Assembly (NCBI RefSeq): GCF_008636115.1
Contig: NZ_QLZD01000031.1
Location: 1-64,000 of the forward strand
DNA from: Candidatus Tokpelaia sp.
GTDB taxonomy: Bacteria; Pseudomonadota; Alphaproteobacteria; Rhizobiales; Rhizobiaceae
Reading direction: 5' to 3'
Length of the DNA stretch: 64,000 nucleotides
The position numbers and the translations under genes are program-made. Shown in pieces: positions 51,404 through 58,891 of this stretch (positions are counted from its first letter, which is position 1; the number at the start of each line of letters is the position of its first letter). Below the pieces are notes generated by a model. It was not told the origin of the DNA and made no database searches. It saw only the letters and a program-made list of their open reading frames with translations.

Positions 51404-52951
51404 TTATTGCGCCGGAGAGGTGCCTTTGCCGCCGGGCGCTTTTTTCTGTCGCCTGTTATCTGCCTTTTCCGCATCATGCAGCGGCAAAAGACGGGAAACC
51501 ACCCCTGTTCCCGGCGCCAGATAGCGCGCGGCGACCGCCTTTATATCTGCCGGTTTGACAGATTTCAGCCTTTCCGGCCAATTATTAACATCGGCAACAC
51601 GCATGCCTGTTGTCAAAGCAGCGCCATAAAGTTGCGCCAAACCGGAAGGACTATCCTGAGAAAAGACAAAATCCTTCATATAGCGCTTGCGCGCGGCTTC
51701 CAGCTCCTGCATTGAGACGCCGTTTTTTATAATAGCCGCAATCTCAGCCTCTACCGCCGCCTGCAAATCGGCCAATGCGGCGCCGCCGCGCGGCAGGCCA
51801 TAGAGATAAAACACCCCGTCATCAATGGCAGTGCCGTCATAGGCCGAACCGACAGAAGCAGCAATGCCCGTCTTTACCACCAGATTTTTATAAAGCCGGC
51901 TTTGACTGCCGCCGCCCAAAATTTCTCCCAATAAATCCAGCGCCTCTGCTTCTCCCTTATTTTTGGCATTATTATAAGACGGCACCAGGCGATAAATCTG
52001 GAAACTCGGCTCAGCCACGCGCCCGTCCCGCATGGCAACCTCACGCCGGGTGCGGCTCACCGGCTCTTGCGGCCGCCGGCGCTCAGGCATAACGGCGCGT
52101 TGTTTCACCTTGCCATAAGTTTCCATCGCCAAAGCGCGTACACCAGCCGGGTCAACATCGCCGGCAATAATGGCCACTGCATTATTCGGCGTATAATATT
52201 TGCCGTAAAAAGCCAGGGCATCATCACGATTCAACTGCTCCATTTCCTGTTTCCAGCCAATTACAGGATTATGATAAGGGCTGTTGAGGAACAGCGTGGC
52301 GCGCGCCTCTTCTGCCAGCATTGCGGCAGGGTCATTATCCGTGCGCATACGGCGCTCTTCAATAATTACCTGCCGCTCCGGGCCGATAACCTCATCAGTC
52401 AAAATCAGATTTTCCATGCGATCCGCCTCTCGTATCATCATGTTTTTTAAATATTGCGGCGCAATAATTTCATAATAGGCAGTATAATCATAAGAGGTAA
52501 AGGCGTTTTGTTCACCGCCAAGACGCGCCACAAGGGTAGAGAATTCTCCCGCGGGATAGGCCCTGGTCCCCTTAAACATTAAATGCTCCAGAAAATGGGC
52601 AATGCCTGTGTGCCCGCGCGGCTCATCGGCAGAGCCGGCGCGATACCATATCATATTGGTGACAACCGGCGCGCGGTGATTGGGCAGCACAACCACTTGC
52701 AAACCATTAGCGAGGGTAAAGCTGTAGACATTGCCGCTTTGCGCAATAGCCGGCAGCACCTGCCCGGCTGCTTCCTCGCTTTGCCCGGCCTGCTGCTCTG
52801 TGCCGGCCTGTGCCGTTACCGCCACCCCATCGGCCACAGGCTGAGTTGCGGCAAAAGCCTGCGCCCCGCCACCGGCAAAGGCGGCCAAAACGACCAGTCT
52901 CCTTAATAGAAACAGGGCAAACAAAATTTCAGCTTTAAAACGGCTCAACAC
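51404..52951 (-). CDS. M16-family zinc metallopeptidase, active subunit
   Basis: 515 residues from a GTG (52951), 10 bases after GAGGTG. A signal peptide (about 1-35, AAFAGGGAQAFAA) and a low-complexity linker (38-70) precede the first M16 domain with the zinc motif HFLEH (119-123) and a downstream acidic ligand region (READRMENLIL...IIEER, 174-200). The second half has GGGSQSRLYKNLVVKTGIA. A basic tail (490-515) ends the protein. It should degrade peptides in the periplasm with the inactive-type paralogue encoded directly downstream. Confidence 0.9.
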   Translation of the reverse strand: MLSRFKAEILFALFLLRRLVVLAAFAGGGAQAFAATQPVADGVAVTAQAGTEQQAGQSEEAAGQVLPAIAQSGNVYSFTLANGLQVVVLPNHRAPVVTNMIWYRAGSADEPRGHTGIAHFLEHLMFKGTRAYPAGEFSTLVARLGGEQNAFTSYDYTAYYEIIAPQYLKNMMIREADRMENLILTDEVIGPERQVIIEERRMRTDNDPAAMLAEEARATLFLNSPYHNPVIGWKQEMEQLNRDDALAFYGKYYTPNNAVAIIAGDVDPAGVRALAMETYGKVKQRAVMPERRRPQEPVSRTRREVAMRDGRVAEPSFQIYRLVPSYNNAKNKGEAEALDLLGEILGGGSQSRLYKNLVVKTGIAASVGSAYDGTAIDDGVFYLYGLPRGGAALADLQAAVEAEIAAIIKNGVSMQELEAARKRYMKDFVFSQDSPSGLAQLYGAALTTGMRVADVNNWPERLKSVKPADIKAVAARYLAPGTGVVSRLLPLHDAEKADNRRQKKAPGGKGTSPAQ

Positions 52952-52987
52952 GAAAAATTACACCTCGCTGCATAGGTGACAAACAGC

Positions 52988-53563
52988 TCACACCGCCCGC
53001 CGCACTTGCGGCGACAGGGCATAAAAACACACATGCGCAGCGCCGTAACCACGCTCATCTTCCTGAATAAAACAGGCAGGCAGGTCAAACCGCGCTCGTT
53101 TACTTTCTTCCAGAACAAGTATGGCATTATTATGGAGCCAGCCGCCATTATAAGCAGAGATAAAAGCTTTTTCCCCCAATTCCTGCCCATAAGGCGGATC
53201 GGCAAAAACAAGATGAAAAGGCAGCATAGTGCCGGCCGGGCCAAGATCGCAGGCATTGCGGCGCAAAATGCGCGCCACACCGCCAAGGCCAAGATTTTCT
53301 ATATTATGCCGCAAAATACCGCGCGCTTCCACCGCTTCTTCGACAAAAACGGCAGCAGATGCCCCGCGTGACAGGGCTTCCAATCCATAAGCCCCGGTGC
53401 CGGCAAATAAATCCAGCACCCGCTTGCCGGCAAAATTACCGTTAAACCGCGCCTGCAAAATATTGAAAATATTTTCGCGAATTCTATCCTGAGTAGGGCG
53501 AATAGCCGCCGATTGCGGCGCCATTAACGCCCGGCCGCGCAAATTACCGCCGATTATCCGCAT
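52988..53563 (-). CDS. rsmD: 16S rRNA (guanine966-N2)-methyltransferase
   Basis: 191 residues: MRIIGGNLRGRALMAPQ (1-17) and RPTQDRIRENIFNIL are RsmD hallmarks. The SAM motif VLDLFAGTGAYGLEALSRGA (from 49) and the catalytic DPPY (122-125) follow. It methylates N2 of G966 in 16S rRNA. The start overlaps the end of the pseudouridine synthase gene by 20 bp, so the two rRNA-modification genes are translationally coupled. Confidence 0.94.
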   Translation of the reverse strand: MRIIGGNLRGRALMAPQSAAIRPTQDRIRENIFNILQARFNGNFAGKRVLDLFAGTGAYGLEALSRGASAAVFVEEAVEARGILRHNIENLGLGGVARILRRNACDLGPAGTMLPFHLVFADPPYGQELGEKAFISAYNGGWLHNNAILVLEESKRARFDLPACFIQEDERGYGAAHVCFYALSPQVRRAV

Positions 53564-55280
53564 GGCGCCCCCTTTTTAACGAGTGGCTGCCTCTGCCCGA
53601 TGGTTTATCCCCGCGCATAGCCTTATCCGCAAGCCCCCCTGCCTTGCGGGGCCAGGCTTTAGCGCCAGATTTACCTTCGCTGCTGCTGCCGCGTCTGAAC
53701 GGCCGGCCGGTTTTATCTGTTCCGGCAAGAGAAGCGCTGCCGCCAGAAAAGCTACGCTCTTTGCTCTCTACATTTCCTGTGTCTTCCGGCAAGTATTTTG
53801 TCTTATTGCCAAAAGGCCTTGCCCCGATTTTTTTGTCACCAAACGGCTTGCCGCCAGCAAAAGCGCGTTTTTTACCAAAAGCTTTTTCACCATATTCCCC
53901 TGCCCCGGTTTTAACCTGGCCCGGCCTGTTCCGCCGCCGGTCAAAATGCTGCCTGTCTTCCCCCCATTCATTATTTTGCCTGTCTGCCCGGCCGGTGGAA
54001 AGCCCGCCGGCAACACGATCCGCGGCAGAATATGCGGCTTTCCGGTGCCAATCGCCCCGCCGCGGGCGCCTCTCACTTTCTGCTGCCTCAACAGGTGCGG
54101 CAGCTCGCGCGCGTGAGCCGGGGCCATGCCAGATATTGGCCTTGCGGCTCGGCCGCTCTTGCAGCTTCTCCCGCGGCCCGGCTGCTGTTGCAAACCGCCT
54201 GCTGCCGGAAGAAACCCAGCCTTCCTCATCTCTCTCTTTATATCTGCGCCCGGTTTTATTGTGCATATCCTTATCCGCAAGGCCTCCCGCCTTGCGGGGA
54301 TAAGCTTTATCCCCGCGCCGGCCGGCTTTATCGGCAAAATCGGGCGCAGTCTCAGGCAGGCTGCGGTCAGAGCGCGCCGCCACCGGCCCATTGGGAAAAA
54401 CAGCAGCAACCGGGGCAGAAAAATCCAGATTTGCTTCCTGCACCAGTTTTGCCCCTAGCTGGTCGCGCAAAATACGGCCGCGCACCTCAAGCACCATTCC
54501 CGGTTCCAGATCCGCCAGTTGAAACGGGCCGAAAGAAATGCGAATAAGCCTGGCGACTGTCAGCCCCAAAGCACCGAGAATATTTTTAATTTCATGATTT
54601 TTGCCTTCTTTCACGGCAATGGAAAGCCAGCTATTACTGCCTTGTTCACGCTCCAGCACGGCTTCTGCCGCGCCATAAAATATACCGTCCACCACAATGC
54701 CGTCTTTCAGCCGGTCAAGCTGCTGCCGGCTGGTTTTGCCATGCACCCGCACGCGATAACGGCGCACCCAGCCGGTAGAGGGCAGCTCCAACACACGCGC
54801 CAGCCCGCCATCATTGGTCAGCAAAAGCAGCCCTTCCGTGTTAATATCCAGCCGGCCGACAGCCAGCACGCGCGGCAAAGCCGCCGGCAATCTGTCAAAA
54901 ACTGTTGCCCGCCCGGCCGGGTCACGACTGGTGGTGATAAGCCCCGCCGGCTTATGATAAAGCCAAAGCCGCGTTCTTTCCTTCACCGGCAGCGCCTGAC
55001 CGTCCACCGTAATATTATCGCCGCGCTTTATATTAACCGCCGGGCTGGCCAGAACCCGGCCATTCACCGCCACGCGCCCGGCAGCAATCATCATTTCCGC
55101 CTCACGGCGCGAGGCCAGGCCAACCCGTGCCAGCCTTTTGGCAATGCGCTCACCTTTTTCTTCTTCATTATCAATATAGCGAGGCTGAAACACCTTTTCC
55201 TCCTGCCTGTTTTTGGCTGGCAGCGCCGCTTTATCTGAAAATTTTTTCCCGGTGGGCCGCGGCGCATATTTCTTTTCCAT
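53544..55280 (-). CDS. rluB: 23S rRNA pseudouridine synthase, RluB-like, with a long basic C-terminal tail
   Basis: 578 residues from the ATG at 55278-55280. An S4 domain (about 39-88: ERIAKRLARVGLASRREAE) is followed by the RsuA/RluB catalytic domain with the nucleophile D145 in VGRLDINTEGLLLLTNDGG. The core ends near residue 270. The remaining about 300 residues are Lys/Arg/Gly-rich and disordered-looking. They contain two copies of a PRKAGGLADK peptide encoded by a palindromic DNA element (53622-53661, 54270-54309). Rhizobial RluB proteins often have basic tails. It probably modifies U2605 of 23S rRNA. rsmD follows with overlap. Confidence 0.9.
   Translation of the reverse strand: MEKKYAPRPTGKKFSDKAALPAKNRQEEKVFQPRYIDNEEEKGERIAKRLARVGLASRREAEMMIAAGRVAVNGRVLASPAVNIKRGDNITVDGQALPVKERTRLWLYHKPAGLITTSRDPAGRATVFDRLPAALPRVLAVGRLDINTEGLLLLTNDGGLARVLELPSTGWVRRYRVRVHGKTSRQQLDRLKDGIVVDGIFYGAAEAVLEREQGSNSWLSIAVKEGKNHEIKNILGALGLTVARLIRISFGPFQLADLEPGMVLEVRGRILRDQLGAKLVQEANLDFSAPVAAVFPNGPVAARSDRSLPETAPDFADKAGRRGDKAYPRKAGGLADKDMHNKTGRRYKERDEEGWVSSGSRRFATAAGPREKLQERPSRKANIWHGPGSRARAAAPVEAAESERRPRRGDWHRKAAYSAADRVAGGLSTGRADRQNNEWGEDRQHFDRRRNRPGQVKTGAGEYGEKAFGKKRAFAGGKPFGDKKIGARPFGNKTKYLPEDTGNVESKERSFSGGSASLAGTDKTGRPFRRGSSSEGKSGAKAWPRKAGGLADKAMRGDKPSGRGSHSLKRGRHADNRR
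53622..53661 (+). repeat. 40-bp palindromic element inside rluB (copy 2)
   Basis: CTTATCCGCAAGCCCC...GGGGCCAGGCTTTA. It is read in phase on the minus strand as KAWPRKAGGLADKA within the disordered RluB tail. Inverted arms CCGCAAG/CTTGCGG are clear. Confidence 0.75.
54270..54309 (+). repeat. 40-bp palindromic element inside rluB (copy 3)
   Basis: CTTATCCGCAAGGCC...GGGGATAAGCTTTA with a 9-bp inverted repeat CCGCAAGGC/GCCTTGCGG that extends through CTTATCC/GGATAAG. It is read in phase as KAYPRKAGGLADKD. Same phase as copy 2. Confidence 0.75.
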
Positions 55281-55530
55281 TTTATAATCCGTTTTAAACA
55301 ATTTGTTGCGGTATTAACAAAAATTTTGCCGCGGCCTTACACTGGGAATATCGGCAAACTTGCCTGCCGGGTGATAAAATGACACAATAAACCGCTCTCC
55401 CTCTCCTGCCCTAGCAAAAGACAGCGTGAAAAGGAACGATAAAATAACAAAAAAGGCGAAATCAGGCAAAAAACTTTCCGGCTTGCCAACAGCAAAACAG
55501 CCGAGCCGCATAATTTTTAACCGGGATAAG

Positions 55531-56019
55531 ATGGCACAGCCTGTAACAGCAAAAACAACTAAACCGGATTTCATGCGTGAGGCTTTAAACCAGGCGCGCT
55601 ATGCGGCACAAGCAGACGAAGTGCCGGTGGGCGCGGTGCTGGTGCATGAAAACCGGATTATTGCCAAAGCGCATAATCAAACACGCGGCGGGCGCACTTA
55701 TCCGCCTGACCCGACAGCCCATGCCGAAATCTGCGTCTTGCGGCTGGCCTGCGCGGCGTTGGGAGCCGAAAGGCTTGATAATTGCGATTTATATGTAACA
55801 CTGGAGCCTTGCACAATGTGCGCGGCTGCTATTTCCTTTGCCCGGATTCGCCGGCTTTATTACGGCGCGGCCGATGCCAGGGGCGGCGCGGTAGAGCATG
55901 GGCCGCGTTTTTTCAGCAGTCCGGCCTGTTTTCACGCGCCGGAGCTTTACCCCGGCCTGACAGAGCGGGAAAGTGAAACCTTGTTAAAAGAATTTTTCCA
56001 GAAAAAACGCGACAAATAA
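55531..56019 (+). CDS. tadA: tRNA-specific adenosine deaminase
   Basis: 162 residues from the ATG at 55531; a GTG at 55426 would add 35 residues of basic, unrelated sequence. The deaminase motifs are H64-A-E66 (PTAHAEICVL) and P-C94-x2-C97 (LEPCTMCAAA), with GAVLVHENRIIAKAHN before them. TadA converts A34 of tRNA-Arg(ACG) to inosine and is essential in most bacteria. It is divergent from rluB, with 250 bp between the two. Confidence 0.94.
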   Translation: MAQPVTAKTTKPDFMREALNQARYAAQADEVPVGAVLVHENRIIAKAHNQTRGGRTYPPDPTAHAEICVLRLACAALGAERLDNCDLYVTLEPCTMCAAAISFARIRRLYYGAADARGGAVEHGPRFFSSPACFHAPELYPGLTERESETLLKEFFQKKRDK

Positions 56020-56612
56020 CGCCAGGCATGCTCATTCCACCGGTGGAATATGAAGAACCGCCGGCACCGGCGCGCCTGACGCGCCATGTGCAGGCGGCAA
56101 AGGTGGAATAACGACATTAGCGGCGGCCGTGCGGCGGCAGCAAACCGGGCAGCGGCCATAGGCAATCATAGCATGCGAGCCTTTCCCCATGCCTATGTAT
56201 GCCATTGGGCAATCAGGCATACAGGCAGGGGAGACAGGGCCGACACGCCAGACATTGACAGCCGGGCGTGCACAGCAAAACCCGGCCCGCAAGCACAAAA
56301 CCCGGCATAAAACCCGGCTCTGCCGACAGGCGGGACAAAAGGCGGGCGGCAAACCGGCCCCTTACAGCAAGCTGAACAAATTTGCTTTTTTTCGCCAGAC
56401 AGCCTGATAGCAAGGAACGCAAATTGCCCCTGACAAGCGCGCGCCCGGGCGTGCGGCGCAAATAACCGGCTGCCGGCAGGCGGAAGAGCACAAAGCCCGC
56501 TTTCCGCCTCAAACCTTTCAAATCCTGTGGCCAGGCAGGCAAAATCTGCTCATTTGGCAAAGCAGCCGGCGGCAAACAACACGCACAGGCGCCCCAATCT
56601 GCCGGCTGCCGC
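56020..56612. other. Gene-free stretch between tadA and actR
   Basis: These 593 bases between convergent genes are GC-rich and hold only frames without ribosome sites, such as a minus-strand frame at 56,213-56,710 rich in Cys/Pro/Leu that overlaps the end of actR. No clear terminator or repeat was found beyond short GCCGGC-containing words. Confidence 0.5.
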
Positions 56613-57209
56613 CTATCTGGGGGCATGCTTGGCCAAAATACGCTGCAAAGTGCGGCGGTGCATATCAAGCCGCCGGGCAGTCTCTGAAACATTGCGGCCG
56701 CACATTTCATAAACGCGCTGAATATGTTCCCACCTCACCCTGTCTACCGACATCGGCTTGATTGCCGGTTCTTCCCTATCGCCGGGCTGGCTGGTCAGGG
56801 CAGCATAGATAGAATCCACATCAGTCGGCTTGGCCAGATAATCCACCACTCCCATTTTCACCGCATTGACTGCCGAGGCAATATTGCCGTAACCGGTTAA
56901 AACAAGGGCGCGCGTTTGCGGGCTGACAAGGCGCAGTTCCTTGATAATTTCCATACCATTGCCGTCCTGCAATTTTAAATCTACCACCGCATAATGCGGC
57001 GAAGCAGTTTGCAGCAAAGCAATAGCCTCTTTCACTGCTGCGCATGTCAGCACGGTAAAACCCTGCTGGCGGAAAGAGCGCGCCAGCCTGTTTAAAAATA
57101 TTTTATTATCGTCAACCAAAAGCAGCGACAGGCCTTTACCCACCATTTTAGGCGCAACCGCCTCGGATTCAGGTGCCGCCGCATCAGACGAAGAAGTTTT
57201 TGCCGTCAT
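56613..57209 (-). CDS. actR: Redox response regulator ActR/RegA
   Basis: 198 residues. The receiver domain (26-140) has LLLVDDNK, the phosphorylated D77 (AVVDLKLQDGNG), LVLTGYGN and K127 (LAKPTD). A linker with prolines and a Fis-type helix-turn-helix (NVSETARRLDMHRRTLQRILAKHAP, 173-197 in parts) follow; the RegA/ActR/PrrA helix is nearly invariant. An extra N-terminal stretch of about 22 residues (TSSSDAAAPESEAVAP) is present. It controls nitrogen, carbon, energy and acid-response genes according to redox state. The sensor kinase gene lies upstream on the same strand, 174 bp away. Confidence 0.93.
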   Translation of the reverse strand: MTAKTSSSDAAAPESEAVAPKMVGKGLSLLLVDDNKIFLNRLARSFRQQGFTVLTCAAVKEAIALLQTASPHYAVVDLKLQDGNGMEIIKELRLVSPQTRALVLTGYGNIASAVNAVKMGVVDYLAKPTDVDSIYAALTSQPGDREEPAIKPMSVDRVRWEHIQRVYEMCGRNVSETARRLDMHRRTLQRILAKHAPR

Positions 57210-57383
57210 TTATTATAATCCTTATACCCTGACTGTAACATATCACTTCCAAACCGGCCGGCTGCCTTCGCACTGTTGCCGACCCCCACAGCTTTCCGCA
57301 TTGCGCCATTTTTGCCCTATAGGCATTGATAGAGCAAAACCGCTTCCTCCTGCCGGCCGGGCAAGGGGCAAGGGCCGGACAGT

Positions 57384-58706
57384 TTAAAAAACAAATTTTT
57401 TCGGCTCTGCGTCAAACGGCGCCGGCCAGACGAGGCGCACCTCCGCTCCCAGATTACAATCGGCAGAATTGCGGAAAATCAGCTTGAAATTCATACGCTC
57501 CAGCAGGGTTTTGGCAATAAACAGCCCCAATCCCAGCCCGCCGCCGGCGATTTCGCCTTTTTTCTTGCCCTTTTTGCGGTTGGAAATATAAGGCTCGCCG
57601 ATTTTATCCACTATATCGGGTGAAAAACCTTCACCATCATCAATAATGGACAGGCTAATCGCCTCTTTATCCCAGGCATAACGCAGGAAAACACTGGAAC
57701 GGGCAAAATCTACCGCATTTTCGACCAGATTACCCATGCCGTAAGTGATAGCCGGATTGCACCGCACTTGCGGCTCTGCTCCCTCGCAAGCCCCCTGGCG
57801 CAATTCTATGGCAATGCCGAAATTACGCATCGGCGCCGCCACTTCCTCCAGCAGCAGGGTAAACGGCACTTTATCCCGGCTTCTATCTTCACCGGCCATA
57901 GTGCCCAGCCCGGCCAGAATATCGCGGCAGCGCTCAGTCTGGCTCAAAAGCAGGCCGACATCTTCGGCATAGCGCTCGTTTTTGCCCAATTCCCGGCGAA
58001 AATCGCTCGCCACCAGTTGAATAGTGGCCAGCGGCGTGCCCAGCTCATGCACTGCCGCTATCGCCAGACCGTCCATGGCAGAAATATAACGCTCTTTTTG
58101 CAAAATCAGCTCGGTGACCCCCAAAGCATTGCTGAACTGACGCGCTTCCTCTGCCAGCCGGTAAGAATCAAATGAAATAAAAACAAGGGCAATGATAATC
58201 GCCGTCAGCAAACCGCCGATAAACAGCGGCGGCAGGCTCAAAGTCTCATGCGGATACCAGGGCAAAGGGTAATGAAACAGTGCCAGAATACAGGCACATA
58301 ATATCGCCAGAATATTGAGCAGGAGCACAGAGCGGAAAAACAGCGAAGTCGCGCCCATGCCGACAGGGGCAATCAACAGCAGCGCAAACGGATTTTCCAG
58401 CCCGCCGGTAAAATATAACAGGCCGGAAAGCAGCAGAATATCGGCGGCAAAAATCAGCATGGCGCCATTAGGGCTGACACGGTGATGCCGCGGATAATAA
58501 AAATGCAGGCATAGATTAAAAGCGGACGATAAAGCCACCAAAGCAAAACAAAAGCGCAATGGCAGAGAAAAACTCAAACCAAAAGCAACAAAGCAAATAC
58601 TGACAGTCTGGAAGAAAACCGCAATCCAGCGAATATGGATAAGCGTTTCCAGCCGCATAAGGCGGGAAAAATGCGGCTTGCCGTCTTCTACCCAATCCTT
58701 GACCAC
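57384..58706 (-). CDS. actS: Redox sensor histidine kinase ActS/RegB
   Basis: 440 residues from GTG at 58706, placed after GGGAGAGGGAG; a longer frame adds 34 residues without support. Six membrane spans (about 25-185) include the RegB ubiquinone-linked motif GGLENPF (101-107). The H-box is AAVHELGTPLATI with H220, and the cysteine C260 in TERCRDILAG sits where the RegB redox-sensitive cysteine is expected. The ATPase N and G boxes are NLVENAVDFA and GGGLGLGLFIAKTL. It phosphorylates ActR when the electron-transport chain is reduced. The cysteine equivalence is from memory of the family. Confidence 0.92.
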   Translation of the reverse strand: MVKDWVEDGKPHFSRLMRLETLIHIRWIAVFFQTVSICFVAFGLSFSLPLRFCFALVALSSAFNLCLHFYYPRHHRVSPNGAMLIFAADILLLSGLLYFTGGLENPFALLLIAPVGMGATSLFFRSVLLLNILAILCACILALFHYPLPWYPHETLSLPPLFIGGLLTAIIIALVFISFDSYRLAEEARQFSNALGVTELILQKERYISAMDGLAIAAVHELGTPLATIQLVASDFRRELGKNERYAEDVGLLLSQTERCRDILAGLGTMAGEDRSRDKVPFTLLLEEVAAPMRNFGIAIELRQGACEGAEPQVRCNPAITYGMGNLVENAVDFARSSVFLRYAWDKEAISLSIIDDGEGFSPDIVDKIGEPYISNRKKGKKKGEIAGGGLGLGLFIAKTLLERMNFKLIFRNSADCNLGAEVRLVWPAPFDAEPKKFVF

Positions 58707-58891
58707 AGCTCCCTCTCCCGCCTTTATCAGGCCCGCTTTATTGCCCGCCAGCGCGCTGCGCGGCCTCAACCGCCGCGCAATCTGCCCCGTTATCAAACAG
58801 AAAAACAAAAAATAATAGCCGCAATCTGGCTTTTTTCACAGATTTTCATCAGTCGCCGTTTGCCCGCCCGCCGGCAGGTTTTTGCCTGATT

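Noticed and set aside
53583-54547. Long plus-strand frames opposite rluB
   Set aside because: They are mirror frames of the Lys/Arg/Gly-rich coding tail; the minus-strand frame joins a complete pseudouridine synthase domain.
56213-56710. 165-codon minus-strand frame
   Set aside because: No ribosome site, a Cys/Pro/Leu-rich composition typical of antisense to GC-rich DNA, and overlap with the actR end.
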